Shown here: piece after piece, positions 34,117-43,683 of the stretch
Numbering within the stretch: the stretch's first letter is position 1
How the letters are laid out: each line of letters opens with the position of its first letter
Assembly (NCBI RefSeq): GCF_017303375.1
Contig: NZ_JAFKOH010000001.1
Span: 124,001-188,000 of the forward strand
Source of the DNA: Bacillus sp. NTK074B
GTDB taxonomy: Bacteria; Bacillota; Bacilli; Bacillales; Bacillaceae_B
Length of the DNA stretch: 64,000 nt
Direction: 5' to 3'
Position numbers and translations under genes: made by a program
The notes under the pieces: model-generated
What the model was told of the DNA's origin: nothing
The model's database searches: none
Seen by the model: the letters and a program-made list of their open reading frames with translations, nothing else

Positions 34117-35763
34117 ATGAAACCATTTATGAGAATCGATAAAAGAGATGCAACACTCGCCATGGCTCATATCTATGTTGGATTCTTCGCCTTGGCACTT
34201 GGCGGGTTGGCAGGGTTATTACAGGTTTTAGTACGTTCAGGTCGTTTCACTTTACCCGCCGGAATCGGATATTATCAAGTATTGACGGTTCACGGGGTAC
34301 TATTAGGATTAGTACTTACGACATTCTTTATCCTGGGATTCCAGCATGCGGCCATTTCACGGACGTCAGGTGCCTATTCCAAAAAATCCCGTATGATGGG
34401 GTGGGCAGGATTCTGGGTCATGCTCCTAGGTACGATCATGGCTTCCGTTATGATTCTATTAAATGAAGCCACGGTTCTTTATACATTCTATGCTCCTTTG
34501 CAGGCACATTGGATTTTCTACTTGGGATTGACATTCGTGGTTGCAGGAAGCTGGTTTGGCGGAGCTGGGATGATCATGAAATACGTGAGCTGGAGAAAGG
34601 AACATCCTGGAGAACCGAGCCCATTGTTAACTTTCATGGCCATCGTCAATACAGTCTTATGGATCGTTGCAACCATAGGGGTGGCAGGAACGGTTTTATT
34701 CCAACTCCTCCCATGGTCCCTGGGCTTGGTGGACAGAGTCGACGTTCTGGTCAGTCGCACGTTGTTCTGGTATTTCGGTCACCCGCTCGTCTATTTCTGG
34801 CTGCTTCCGGCTTATATGGCATGGTATGTGATCATTCCCAAAATCATCGGTGGAAAAATCTTTTCCGATTCGTTGGCAAGACTATCATTTATCTTGTTCC
34901 TTCTCTTCTCTATTCCAGTAGGTTTCCACCATCAATTAGTGGAACCGGGTATTGATGCAGGCTGGAAATATCTGCAGGTGATCTTGACGTTTATGGTCGT
35001 GATTCCATCCCTCATGACGGCCTTCTCTTTATTTGCGACTTTTGAAATATATGGGCGCTCTAAAGGGGCTAGAGGTCTGTTCGGGTGGTTCAAAAAACTG
35101 CCCTGGGGGGATGCACGATTTACTGTGCCATTTATAGGTATGGTTGCTTTCATTCCTGCAGGAGCTGGAGGCTTAATCAATGCCTCCAACCAGATGAATC
35201 AAGTTGTTCATAATACAATATGGGTGACAGGACATTTCCACTTAACACTTGCCACGTCTGTTGTTTTAACGTTCTTTGGTATCTCTTACTGGCTGGTGCC
35301 TCATTTAACAGGACGTGTCTTGACCAAAGCGATGAACAAACTGGCCATCGTCCAAGCCATCGTCTGGGCGGCAGGAATGAGTATCATGTCAGGTGCCATG
35401 CATGCGGTTGGTTTACTGGGTGCCCCAAGAAGGTCTTCTTACTCTACCTATGGTGATGCACCGCAGGCATTGGATTGGATCCCCTACCAAATCGCACAGG
35501 CTGTTGGCGGTACTATCCTTTTCATGGGGATTATTCTGGTTCTATACATCTTTATCAACCTTGCATTCTTCGCACCAAAAGGAGAGGAAGAATTTCCTGT
35601 CGGGGAACAAGCAGAAGCAGCCGATAGAACCCCAATGGCCCTTGAGAACTGGAAAATATGGTTAACCATATTAGCAGCCCTCATTCTCGTTGCCTACTCT
35701 GTGCCATTCATCGACATGATCCAAAATGCCCCACCCGCATCTAAAGGATACCGCATGTGGTAA
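34117..35763 (+). CDS. ba3-type cytochrome c oxidase subunit I
   Basis: A 548-residue polytopic subunit with about 13 hydrophobic segments. Haem and copper ligands are visible: VHGVLLGLVLTTFF (haem b His), WYFGHPLVYFWLLPAY with the CuB His and Tyr, GFHHQLVEPG with the two CuB His, and WVTGHFHLTLATSVVL with the haem His pair. B-type haem-copper oxidases have high oxygen affinity and simple proton uptake. Starts right after the subunit II stop. Its stop codon is directly followed by a tandem repeat array. Confidence 0.94.
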   Translation: MKPFMRIDKRDATLAMAHIYVGFFALALGGLAGLLQVLVRSGRFTLPAGIGYYQVLTVHGVLLGLVLTTFFILGFQHAAISRTSGAYSKKSRMMGWAGFWVMLLGTIMASVMILLNEATVLYTFYAPLQAHWIFYLGLTFVVAGSWFGGAGMIMKYVSWRKEHPGEPSPLLTFMAIVNTVLWIVATIGVAGTVLFQLLPWSLGLVDRVDVLVSRTLFWYFGHPLVYFWLLPAYMAWYVIIPKIIGGKIFSDSLARLSFILFLLFSIPVGFHHQLVEPGIDAGWKYLQVILTFMVVIPSLMTAFSLFATFEIYGRSKGARGLFGWFKKLPWGDARFTVPFIGMVAFIPAGAGGLINASNQMNQVVHNTIWVTGHFHLTLATSVVLTFFGISYWLVPHLTGRVLTKAMNKLAIVQAIVWAAGMSIMSGAMHAVGLLGAPRRSSYSTYGDAPQALDWIPYQIAQAVGGTILFMGIILVLYIFINLAFFAPKGEEEFPVGEQAEAADRTPMALENWKIWLTILAALILVAYSVPFIDMIQNAPPASKGYRMW

Positions 35764-35884
35764 GAAAAGCGGAGGCGGCTTGGGTAGGCACGACAAGCAT
35801 AAGATAAGTGGACCGGAAAGGCGCTCTTTGCCTTTTTGGTCCACTTATCTTATGACCTCGAGGGCCTAGTCGCCGGAGTTGGAC
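35764..35884 (+). repeat. ~120-bp structured repeat, array A copy 1
   Basis: Begins right after the stop codon of oxidase subunit I. Contains AAAAGCGGAGGCGG, GACAAGCATAAG, a 17-bp perfect inner stem around AAGGCGCTCTTTGCCTT, then CTTATGACCTCGAG and GGAGTTGGAC. The outer stem uses AGGC/GCCT. Confidence 0.9.
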
Positions 35885-35889
35885 ATCAA

Positions 35890-36010
35890 GAAAAGCGGAG
35901 GCGGCTTGATTAGAGGCGACAAGCATAAGCCAAACAGGCCGGAAAGGCGCTCTTTGCCTTTTTGGCCTGTTTCACTTATGACCTCGAGCCTCTAGTCGCC
36001 GGAGCTGGAC
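35890..36010 (+). repeat. ~120-bp structured repeat, array A copy 2
   Basis: Same direction, six bases after copy 1. The conserved blocks are retained; the outer stem is AGAGGC/GCCTCT and the inner stem AAACAGGCC/GGCCTGTTT, different sequence but paired, so changes are compensatory. Confidence 0.9.
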
Positions 36011-36015
36011 ATCAA

Positions 36016-36050
36016 GAAAAGCGGAGGCGGCTCCTACATGAGGCCATAAG
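36016..36050 (+). repeat. Truncated repeat, array A copy 3
   Basis: Only the first conserved block (GAAAAGCGGAGGCGGCT) and a degenerate remnant ending in CATAAG remain before the terminator at 36051. Confidence 0.7.
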
Positions 36051-36082
36051 TAAAGAGGCTGCGTTGGCAGCCTCTTTACTAT
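36051..36082. terminator. Terminator after array A / GyrI-like gene
   Basis: Stem TAAAGAGGCTGC/GCAGCCTCTTTA with a GTTG-type loop and T-run. It is shared by the GyrI-like gene and the rightward oxidase operon. Confidence 0.88.
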
Positions 36083-36546
36083 TTTTCTTTAATTGGGACA
36101 AAAAGCTCTAATTTTCGTTCATCTTCCGTTTCATTGATTTCCCTATCCTGTGATAGATATTTCTCGACACTCAGTCTGGAATAATCTTTTTCGTACCCGT
36201 TTTCTTTGATCCAGTTAAAGATGGCGAAATAAGCTTGCTCCACTTCCGTCGATGCCCCGTTATAAAGGGCATGGGCATATTCACCGGCTGGGAGTGACAG
36301 TTCAACCAATCCCGGTGGAAGCTTCTCCACCCGATCAACCTCTACGGTGCAGTAATACGTAAAATCAGTTGCTCTGTCATGAAAAGGTGCATATATACAT
36401 TCATCTCCATTGATATGATGAATGGATGGGATCATCTGTTGAAACTTTGTGAATAGCCTCGGAATCTCTGAACCTCTTCCGTATGGTCCGGTCCAACCTA
36501 TTCCAACCAGCAATTTATCCTCTAGTGACGAAATATTGATTTCCAT
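36079..36546 (-). CDS. GyrI-like small-molecule-binding domain protein
   Basis: A 155-residue stand-alone effector-binding domain of the GyrI/AraC-effector (SOUL-like) type, with KLLVGIGWTGPYG at the start, two repeats of the fold and the C-terminal RLSVEKYLSQDREIN...LELFVPIK. No DNA-binding domain is present. Such proteins bind hydrophobic or cationic ligands; the ligand is unknown. It is 22 bases downstream of ypwA and probably in the same operon. Confidence 0.8.
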   Translation of the reverse strand: MEINISSLEDKLLVGIGWTGPYGRGSEIPRLFTKFQQMIPSIHHINGDECIYAPFHDRATDFTYYCTVEVDRVEKLPPGLVELSLPAGEYAHALYNGASTEVEQAYFAIFNWIKENGYEKDYSRLSVEKYLSQDREINETEDERKLELFVPIKEK

Positions 36547-36568
36547 GATTTTGCCTCCAATGTATTTG

Positions 36569-38083
36569 TTAATTCAAGGAATAAACCTTTGAATATTTGT
36601 CCGTTAGATAATCGGCCAAGTATTGGGCATTAAGCCCTTCTCCAGTCACTTCCCTGATGATATCAAGGGGTTTTTTCAACTTGCCCCACTGGTGCACATT
36701 CGTCGTCAACCATTCTCTTACTGGAGTAAGGTTTCCGCTTTCCAACAGTTCTTCATAATGAGGAATATCCTTTAACATGGCGCGCTTTAACTGTGCAGCA
36801 TACATATATCCCAATGCGTATGAAGGAAAGTAACCAAAGCTTCCGCCTGCCCAATGAACATCCTGCAGCACTCCTTCACCGTTATGGGAAGGGCGTATTC
36901 CTAGATACTCTTCATATTTTCGATTCCAAATTTCAGGGAGATCCTTCACTTCGATTTCGTCATTAAATAGTCCTTTTTCAATTTCATATCGAATAATGAT
37001 ATGTAAAGCATATGTTAGCTCATCTGCTTCGATCCGGATTAAAGAAGGCTTCGATTCATTGATCGCTCTGTAGAAATCATTTAATTCAACGGAATCAAAC
37101 TGCCCCGTCGAATATTCCTTCAACAACGAATAATTTTGTTTCCAGAAAGCATGGTCTCTTCCTACAAAATTTTCATAAAACAACGATTGGGATTCATGAA
37201 TCCCCATTGATGTTCCAGTACATAGAGGGGTTCCCACCAAATCTTTTGAAATGTTTTGTTCATAGAGCGCATGGCCACCTTCATGGATTGTACCGAAGAC
37301 AGCTGTTCTCCAATCACTTTCGTCATATTTAGTAGTTACCCTCACATCACCAGGGTTTAAACCAATCGCAAATGGATGGACTGTTTCGTCCAATCTGCCT
37401 GAGTTAAAATCGTATCCCATTTGTTCAAGGATTTTCATACTGAACTCTTTTTGTTTATCCTTAGGAAAGTGTTCGAAAAGGAAATCGGTTTGTGGTTTAT
37501 TTTCCGCTTCGGAAATCTTATGTACAAGTGGAACGATTTGATCCCTTAGATCGCCAAATACCCTGTCCAACACATTTACTGTTACACCTGGCTCATACAT
37601 ATCCAGCAATGTATCATACTTATTTTCTTCATATCCCCAATAAGCGATGAAGCGTTTTGTGAATGCCACAAGCTTTTCTAAGTAAGGCTTGAACATCTCG
37701 AAATCCGCTTTTTCTTTCGCTTCTTCCCAAATGCCCTCGGCTTTCGATTGTAACACCACATATTCCCTGTATTCAGAAGCAGGAATCTTTTTATTGCGGT
37801 CATATTCTTTTTGACACTCTTCCAGCAGTTTCTGTGTCATATCATCCAATTGATCCATCACTGGGGAGAGTTTCGCCAGGTAAGCGGCCATTTCACTTGA
37901 AGTGGACATTTCAAATAGTTCTGATGAGAGCATTCCGATAACTTCCGATCGCTGCTCCACTCCATTTTTCGGAGCACCCGTCCTTAAGTCCCAGAACATT
38001 AATCCAAGTGCTTCATTATATGCAGACATTTTTTTCACATAATCATGAAATTGATTTTTTGTCTCTGTTACTGATTCTTTCAT
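36569..38083 (-). CDS. ypwA: M32 family metallocarboxypeptidase (YpwA)
   Basis: A 504-residue carboxypeptidase Taq-type enzyme of usual length. The zinc motif HEGGH (in FGTIHEGGHALYEQ) and the downstream GIHESQSLFYENFVGR with the third ligand Glu are present; DLPEIWNRKYEEYLGI and GVLQDVHWAGGSFGYFPSYALGYMYAAQ are typical. It removes C-terminal residues from peptides in the cytoplasm. B. subtilis YpwA is well characterised structurally. Confidence 0.94.
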   Translation of the reverse strand: MKESVTETKNQFHDYVKKMSAYNEALGLMFWDLRTGAPKNGVEQRSEVIGMLSSELFEMSTSSEMAAYLAKLSPVMDQLDDMTQKLLEECQKEYDRNKKIPASEYREYVVLQSKAEGIWEEAKEKADFEMFKPYLEKLVAFTKRFIAYWGYEENKYDTLLDMYEPGVTVNVLDRVFGDLRDQIVPLVHKISEAENKPQTDFLFEHFPKDKQKEFSMKILEQMGYDFNSGRLDETVHPFAIGLNPGDVRVTTKYDESDWRTAVFGTIHEGGHALYEQNISKDLVGTPLCTGTSMGIHESQSLFYENFVGRDHAFWKQNYSLLKEYSTGQFDSVELNDFYRAINESKPSLIRIEADELTYALHIIIRYEIEKGLFNDEIEVKDLPEIWNRKYEEYLGIRPSHNGEGVLQDVHWAGGSFGYFPSYALGYMYAAQLKRAMLKDIPHYEELLESGNLTPVREWLTTNVHQWGKLKKPLDIIREVTGEGLNAQYLADYLTDKYSKVYSLN

Positions 38084-38250
38084 TTCAAAAAGCCCCCTTT
38101 TTTTACATACAATTCATTTTATCATATTTTTCTGGAAACTTGGGTTTAGAAACGTTGGGGATGTATAAAATGTCCTTGTAGATAAGGTGTTTAGGACATT
38201 ACTTCGTGAACTTCGACCCATTTATTATCGACCAAGCTTAAACGAATCAA

Positions 38251-38277
38251 AAAGCCGCCCATCCTAGGCGGCTCCAT
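38251..38277 (-). terminator. Terminator of ypvA
   Basis: Stem AAGCCGCC/GGCGGCT with CATCCTA loop; on the minus strand it is followed by TTTTTGATT. Confidence 0.8.
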
Positions 38278-38285
38278 TTCAATCT

Positions 38286-40211
38286 CTATGCATTCAGAAC
38301 TTCAATACCGACTGGTAAAACCGATTCTACCAATCCTTTGTAGGTTGTTTCATTTTCATTCATTAATACATGGATGCTTCCCTTGTCTTCACTCGTACGT
38401 ATCAAGCGCCCGATTCCTTGTCTTAAACGAAGAACCATGTAGGGAATATCGACTTCTTCCATTGCATCAGCGGCATGGTTCCGTTTGGCATCAAATACCG
38501 GGTCCTTGGGCGGGAATGGAAGCGAGTGGATAATGACCTGTGAAAGGGACTCTCCAGGTACGTCCAGCCCTTCCCATAAGTGATAGGAACAAAGAACCGT
38601 AGATGTTTCCTGCTGGAACTGTTCTACAGTATCACTGATTTCTCTGTCACCTTCATAAATCACATCCCAGGCTTGATCTTCCTGCTGAAGTTGATAAGAC
38701 CTGAAATCATTCATTTCATCCTTGGAAGAGAAGAGGATTAACGATTTCCCTTGGCTCCTCTTAAGTTTATCAAATGCATACTGATTTTTTGCGCTTGCCC
38801 CGGCATCCAGTGAAGGAAGATAGGCTTTCATCATCTCTTCGTACTCATAAGGTGATTCTACTGAAAATTTTTCATAATTTTCGATCCCCAATGATTGGGA
38901 AACATATGAGAAATCTTTATTATAAGACAGAGTAGCCGAAGAGAAAATGAATGGAATATTTTGAGAAAATACTTGTTCTTTCAAAATTTCCTCTACTAAT
39001 CTCGGCATCACGACAAAGGTGTGTTCTTCTTCTGACGTTTCCAACCAGTAGATTCCTTTTTCATCATCTAAAAATAGTTTCAGGGAATATTGGATTTGTT
39101 CCAGATATTCTTCCACTACCTTTAGTAAATAATCATCCATGACATACATTTCAGATTCAAAAACGAGCTCATTCAATAGACTTTCGATTTTCTCAGTAAG
39201 TGACCTGCCCTGCTGTAGTATCGCTCCAGAGCGGACAATATACTGTCTTTCGGATCCAATCTCTGCTTTGGATTCCTTTTCTAACAAATCGAACCACTTT
39301 TCATTTTCCAACATGATGTCTTCAATGATATACAGTGTTTCCTCCCTCATATCCGATGATGATAGCTTTTCAAGAAGACTTTCTAGTGTCTCCATTCTCA
39401 TCCTGTACGTCATCGCTTTTTGAGAAGCAAATTCCAACAGATGTCCCTCATCAAATACGACCGAGCTAGCTTCTGGAAGCAGTGGAAGCTGTCCTTCCCG
39501 TCTTCTGCTCTCCTTTGTCCAAATATGCTCCATGTAAAAATCATGGGAACAAATGATCAAGTCAGCCGCATTCCGGTAATGTTCACGATGAAGGGTTAGT
39601 CCACACCGATGGCGATAGACGCACGACATGCAATCCTGAAGGGAGTCCCAGCCTACATGATTCCATTCTTCATCTGACAAACCGGCATATTCTTTACGGT
39701 CCCCATAATGGGTGAATCTTCTCATGGAGGAGTTATCATGAACAAATTCCGGCAATTCTTCCCACATATCCTGATAGACTTCATCATTCGAAACGTTCTC
39801 TTCTAATTTTTTAATGCAAAGATACTGCTCCCTCGATTTTGCCAGTCGAACATCTATGTCTAGGTCTAGGGCGCTTTCAAGCTTCTTTATGTCCCCTTCT
39901 TTTTTGACAATTTGTTCTATGAGCGTTTCGTCTGCACAGGCGATGATCGCAGGCTTCCCTGTATACCTGGCGTAGGATAAAGCATACAGAAGATAAACCA
40001 GGGTTTTCCCTGTCCCAACTCCTGCTTCCGCAAACATGACCTGTTTGTTTTTATACGCTTGATTGAGCTGAAAGGCCATAAAGACTTGTTCATCTCGTAA
40101 ATCAAATCCCTTTTCAGGCAATAAATCATAAAAAACATCACCGACCCAATCGGATAATGCTTCATAAAAGGATTGCTCTTTCGTAAGTTCAAATGGTAAT
40201 TTTCTTCTCAT
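38286..40211 (-). CDS. ypvA: DinG/XPD-type ATP-dependent DNA helicase (YpvA)
   Basis: A 641-residue superfamily 2 helicase. Walker A is AEAGVGTGKTLVYLL near residue 68; a four-Cys cluster region includes YLCIKKLE and CMSCVYRHRCG, the Fe-S domain of XPD/DinG proteins; the DEGH box is VVFDEGHLLEFAS; C-terminal motifs include SSATLS, LWEGLDVPGESL and RLRQGIGRLIR. A second DinG-like helicase (dinG) lies at the window end. It unwinds DNA 5'-3' in known relatives. Confidence 0.93.
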   Translation of the reverse strand: MRRKLPFELTKEQSFYEALSDWVGDVFYDLLPEKGFDLRDEQVFMAFQLNQAYKNKQVMFAEAGVGTGKTLVYLLYALSYARYTGKPAIIACADETLIEQIVKKEGDIKKLESALDLDIDVRLAKSREQYLCIKKLEENVSNDEVYQDMWEELPEFVHDNSSMRRFTHYGDRKEYAGLSDEEWNHVGWDSLQDCMSCVYRHRCGLTLHREHYRNAADLIICSHDFYMEHIWTKESRRREGQLPLLPEASSVVFDEGHLLEFASQKAMTYRMRMETLESLLEKLSSSDMREETLYIIEDIMLENEKWFDLLEKESKAEIGSERQYIVRSGAILQQGRSLTEKIESLLNELVFESEMYVMDDYLLKVVEEYLEQIQYSLKLFLDDEKGIYWLETSEEEHTFVVMPRLVEEILKEQVFSQNIPFIFSSATLSYNKDFSYVSQSLGIENYEKFSVESPYEYEEMMKAYLPSLDAGASAKNQYAFDKLKRSQGKSLILFSSKDEMNDFRSYQLQQEDQAWDVIYEGDREISDTVEQFQQETSTVLCSYHLWEGLDVPGESLSQVIIHSLPFPPKDPVFDAKRNHAADAMEEVDIPYMVLRLRQGIGRLIRTSEDKGSIHVLMNENETTYKGLVESVLPVGIEVLNA

Positions 40212-40336
40212 ATGGACCTCCTGCTTAACACAATATTTCTAATTTACTAGAATTTTTTTCTATTGAAAAGGGAAAATGGATAAATAATCTCAACATCCCT
40301 TTCATATAACGAAATAATCCTTACACAAAAAGAAAA

Positions 40337-40394
40337 GAGACTCTCCATACAAAGGGTGAGTCTACCACTTGTATGGATGTCCCTAGTCTCCTAA
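40337..40394 (-). terminator. Branched hairpin, likely terminator of the 55-residue ORF
   Basis: Outer stem GAGACT/AGTCTC and inner CCATACAA/TTGTATGG, followed on the minus strand by TTTTCTTTTTG. Confidence 0.65.
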
Positions 40395-40403
40395 AGAAAG
40401 CAC

Positions 40404-40571
40404 TCAGTCGTATATTCTCTTTTTTCTAAGCAATTCATATTGAAATGCCTGATCCAGATCTTTCGCAGCTTCATGCAGGTCCGCTCCCGCTCCTTCTTCA
40501 CCCGAAATAGAAGAAATGGAACTTTGTAAAGCTTGATAGATTTTGTGGAAATCGATGGAAGAATGGTCCAT
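40404..40571 (-). CDS. Hypothetical 55-residue soluble protein
   Basis: ATG 40571 follows GGGGAGTGAATAGG. The product is acidic and helical, with SSIDFHKIYQALQSSISSISGEEG and a basic end ELLRKKRIYD. It lies 96 bases downstream of ypsC, same strand. The track's longer reading frame lacks a start signal. Not a recognised family. Confidence 0.6.
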   Translation of the reverse strand: MDHSSIDFHKIYQALQSSISSISGEEGAGADLHEAAKDLDQAFQYELLRKKRIYD

Positions 40572-40667
40572 CCTATTCACTCCCCTGAAAATGATAGAAC
40601 TATTATACGCAGGAAGTGAAAAGGTTATTCTGAACTTCTTCATCTATTTTAATTCATACAGGAAAAA

Positions 40668-41804
40668 TCATTTTCTCGGTGGACGCGGCCCCCAATATTG
40701 ATAATAGTCTGTCCTTATGAATCCATTGAACAATTTACGTTTCTTTGTAGCTTGCTTCCCGTAGCACTGTTCAAAGTTCTCATGGGAAGTCAGCATGTAT
40801 ACAGACCAAGTATCCAGCTTTTCAAAGGCTTTTCCCATTTCCTGATACATATGCTCCACCTCTTTACGTTCACCTAAACGTTCACCATATGGAGGGTTTC
40901 CAACAATGATCCCGTATTCTAATTCAGAAGTGAAGTCCCTGACTTGCATCTGTTTGAATTTCACCAGATCCCCAAGCCCTGCTTCTAATGCATTCTCTTT
41001 GGAAACTTCGATCATTCTGTGATCGATATCCGTACCGAGTATTTCAAGTGGCTGGTCATAGTTAGCCAAATCCTCTGCTTCCAGACGTGTTTTCTCCCAA
41101 ATATCATCAGGCATGATTGGCCATTCCTCGGACAAGAACTCACGGTTGAAGCCAGGAGCGATATTCTGTCCAATCAGTGCAGCTTCAATCGCAATCGTCC
41201 CTGACCCGCAAAACGGATCAACAAACGGACGATCAGGATTCCAGGTTGTTAATTGAATCAATGCCGCTGCCAGGGTTTCCTTTAAAGGGGCTTCACCTTG
41301 TCCGATTCGATACCCTCTTTTATGAAGACCCTGTCCACTTGTATCCAGTGTGATGCTTGCCACGTCTTTATGGATGGCCACCTCAATTTTATAGAGAGGG
41401 CCGGTTTCCTCCAGCCATGATGTTCTCTTGTAAGCAGTACGAAGACGTTCCACGATCGCTTTCTTGACGATTGCCTGGCAGTCAGGCACGCTGTACAGCT
41501 TTGATTTAACTGATTTACCCTGTACGGGAAACTCTGCATCTACAGGGAGGAAATCCTCCCAGGGAAGCTTCTTTGTATTCTCAAATAGCTCATCAAAAGA
41601 ATAGGCTTTAAATTCTCCCACAAGGATCTTGATCCTGTCGGCTGTTCTCAACCACATATTAGCCCGTGCAATCGCCGTTTCATCACCCTTGAAGAAGACT
41701 TTTCCGTTTTCAACCTGACACTCGTACCCCAGATCCTTCACTTCCTTGGCAACAATTGATTCCAAGCCCATCGCTGCCGTTGCGATCAATGTATATGTAC
41801 CCAT
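40668..41804 (-). CDS. ypsC: THUMP-domain rRNA methyltransferase (YpsC, RlmL-like)
   Basis: A 378-residue SAM methyltransferase with an N-terminal THUMP RNA-binding domain (residues 1-155) and a C-terminal Rossmann domain: VDPFCGSGTIAIEAAL near residue 197 (motif I) and VGNPPYGERLG near residue 310 (catalytic N-P-P-Y). It is the N2-guanine type related to the first half of E. coli RlmL (m2G2445 of 23S rRNA). Position between ypvA and rnpB/gpsB matches B. subtilis. Confidence 0.93.
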   Translation of the reverse strand: MGTYTLIATAAMGLESIVAKEVKDLGYECQVENGKVFFKGDETAIARANMWLRTADRIKILVGEFKAYSFDELFENTKKLPWEDFLPVDAEFPVQGKSVKSKLYSVPDCQAIVKKAIVERLRTAYKRTSWLEETGPLYKIEVAIHKDVASITLDTSGQGLHKRGYRIGQGEAPLKETLAAALIQLTTWNPDRPFVDPFCGSGTIAIEAALIGQNIAPGFNREFLSEEWPIMPDDIWEKTRLEAEDLANYDQPLEILGTDIDHRMIEVSKENALEAGLGDLVKFKQMQVRDFTSELEYGIIVGNPPYGERLGERKEVEHMYQEMGKAFEKLDTWSVYMLTSHENFEQCYGKQATKKRKLFNGFIRTDYYQYWGPRPPRK

Positions 41805-41861
41805 AAAGTCACCCCGCTCATAAATATCACACTACCACTAGTATGTACCTTTACTCCTAAA

Positions 41862-41915
41862 ATAAAAAGGACTGATACAAAAGAGCAGTGTATTACCTGC
41901 ATGTATCAGTCACTT
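41862..41915 (-). terminator. Terminator of rnpB
   Basis: Long stem GACTGATAC/GTATCAGTC followed on the minus strand by CTTTTTATTTT. Confidence 0.85.
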
Positions 41916-41941
41916 GCATTATTTAATCCGTATTGCTCTTA

Positions 41942-42355
41942 TCCCGTAATAGTGTCCTGTAAGCCATGTTTTGTTCCATTGTACTGCAGGCGACTATTTG
42001 TCTCGTACTCAGGCGGTAATCATCTATCTACAAAGGAAATTCCTTTGTCCCTCTCTTCGTTCAATTCCTCTGAGAGGATTCCCCTACCTAATTTGGGTTT
42101 CTCGCTCGTGGGGTTTACCTCGTTCCACTCCTGCCATTTCTAACAGGACTTCGTCACTGTGGCACTTTCAAAGTAGTCACACCATATCTCAGGAAATGAG
42201 ACGTAGGTGTTTTCCCTGCCGTCAGCTCGGGTTGAGCTGCCCTAGCTTATGAATTGGCTAGGCACGAACACTACGTGCATCTCAGCACCGTGCGAGCATG
42301 GACTTTCCTCTACAACTTAACGTTGCAGCGATTACCCAAACACCATTAAGGATCA
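41942..42355 (-). ncRNA. rnpB: RNase P RNA, B-type (rnpB)
   Basis: About 410 bases of non-coding DNA carry the Bacillus-type RNase P RNA: GGGTAATCGCTGCA near the 5' end, GAGGAAAGTCCATGCTCGC (P4 strand), GAGCGAGAAACCC, the GGTAAACCCC P15 loop that binds tRNA CCA ends, and CCGCCTGAGTACGAG...ACATGGCTTACAG at the 3' end. Helix P1 pairs TAATGGTGTTT near 42345 with GGACACTATTA near 41955. It processes tRNA 5' ends with the RnpA protein. Exact ends are within a few bases. Confidence 0.96.
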
Positions 42356-42365
42356 GCAATACCTA

Positions 42366-42394
42366 ATTATACGGGATTTCACCCAGAAATTCAA
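42366..42394 (-). promoter_or_regulatory. SigA promoter of rnpB
   Basis: On the minus strand TTGAAT (42394-42389), 17-base spacer, TATAAT (42371-42366); start about 42358, at the 5' end of rnpB. Confidence 0.88.
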
Positions 42395-42403
42395 CTGGAA
42401 AAA

Positions 42404-42712
42404 TCAGTCGTATAATTTATTTCCAAATACGTGCTTTTCTAAATTAGACAGACGTTTTAAAATATCGAAATTGGTTGTTCCTGTCTGCTGTGGTGGAGCC
42501 TGTGTACGTTGCTTTGCAGCACCTTCTGCCTGTTTTTTCAAACGAAGATTTTCCTGCTGAAGATCTTCTATCTCTTGATGAAAGGTTTCATAATCTTTAA
42601 TAATCAAGTCTAAGAATTTATCCACGTCTTCTGGCTTGTATCCCCGCATTCCACTCTTGAATTCTTTCTCGAGAATATCCTTTGCCGTTAATTTCACTTT
42701 ATCTGAGATCAT
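42404..42712 (-). CDS. gpsB: Cell division regulator GpsB
   Basis: A 102-residue DivIVA-family adaptor. ATG 42712 follows GAGGTG by 7 bases. The DivIVA lipid-binding domain spans residues 1-60 ([31 protein letters not shown]), a coiled coil follows, then a short C-terminal helix ([15 protein letters not shown]). GpsB moves between division septum and side wall and binds the N terminus of PBP1, encoded here by ponA. It lies directly downstream of rnpB's start region, as in B. subtilis. Confidence 0.95.
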   Translation of the reverse strand: MISDKVKLTAKDILEKEFKSGMRGYKPEDVDKFLDLIIKDYETFHQEIEDLQQENLRLKKQAEGAAKQRTQAPPQQTGTTNFDILKRLSNLEKHVFGNKLYD

Positions 42713-42816
42713 TCTATTCACCTCTATATTTATCACTATCATTTTTTCAAAAAACCATCATTTTGTCAATCTATTTCAAATGAATTCAGTGGTATAATGG
42801 GTGGAATCCAGCTTAC

Positions 42817-43374
42817 TCAGTCTGTTTTCCACTGCTCTTCTTCTACGATCCATTGAAGATCCTGAAAACTGATTGCCCTTAAATCAAAAAAGGGATCGGT
42901 CTCTTTCTTCCTCTTCGCTTCATCATAGAAGTATTTGGGAGAACCATCTTTTTCTTCATCATATAGAATGATACAAGAGTGACTTTTTTGTAAGAACAAT
43001 TGATTCTTATTTCGGAACTGCTGCGGATTCTGATAAGGATGCTTTGATATCGTTTCGACAAAATCAGCTTGAGACAGAATCAGTTCGTAATATTCCTTGT
43101 TCTTATCATTCCAGTTTTCTTCCTGTGAAATAAATGGGGTCAGAACAGCCAATTTCAGCTCAGGATAATCTTCCTGAAGTTCAAAAACAACCTCCGCCCC
43201 CCAGAGTTCAACACCAAGCTGCCCGCTGATGAGCACCCACTCAAGTCCTGCATCCAATAGGGATAACAGTTCTTTCTTCAATGCTTGCTTTATGTAATAA
43301 ACGGCTTTGTCATCCTGCTTGAAAATTCCCAATTCAAAGGATTTATATCCAGTTACACATGCAACATTCCCCAA
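42817..43374 (-). CDS. ypsA: SLOG/DUF1273 protein YpsA
   Basis: A 185-residue protein. The TTG at 43374 gives a start like that of B. subtilis YpsA, with AAAGGGG 9 bases upstream. Conserved blocks are [45 protein letters not shown] and [12 protein letters not shown]. The fold belongs to the SLOG nucleotide-binding superfamily. YpsA affects cell division in B. subtilis and S. aureus, which fits its place next to gpsB. Confidence 0.9.
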   Translation of the reverse strand: MGNVACVTGYKSFELGIFKQDDKAVYYIKQALKKELLSLLDAGLEWVLISGQLGVELWGAEVVFELQEDYPELKLAVLTPFISQEENWNDKNKEYYELILSQADFVETISKHPYQNPQQFRNKNQLFLQKSHSCIILYDEEKDGSPKYFYDEAKRKKETDPFFDLRAISFQDLQWIVEEEQWKTD

Positions 43375-43508
43375 ATTGAAAACCCCTTTACTCCGGGTAA
43401 ATCCGGTACCTTTCCTCACTTAGTGTACCCCAATTCTTTACTGTCTATTGTATCATATTTCATTTGTTTCGAAAGACCGGGAAATCATCCAGGTTGACTC
43501 CCCTCCAT

Positions 43509-43558
43509 TATAAAAGGCTGTTTTCGTATACATTGTTGCTTTTGGATTAACAGCCTCA
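43509..43558 (-). terminator. Terminator of cotD
   Basis: AAAAGGCTGTT (43512-43522) pairs with AACAGCCT (43549-43556), followed on the minus strand by TTTTATAATGG. The region 43375-43683 has no other gene. Confidence 0.7.
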
Positions 43559-43683
43559 TAAAAAAAGGAGAGATGCTCCTTAAAGAACGCTCCCTCTCGT
43601 TTGTGACAAGGTGCAAAAGCACAGTATCACTACAAGCCGAGTCCAGTCTTATAGATGCATCCCTTTTAAGTTCATGAATTATA

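Noticed and set aside
35764..36050. Insertion sequence remnant
   Set aside because: No transposase fragment, terminal inverted repeat or target duplication; the units are palindromic in their own right.
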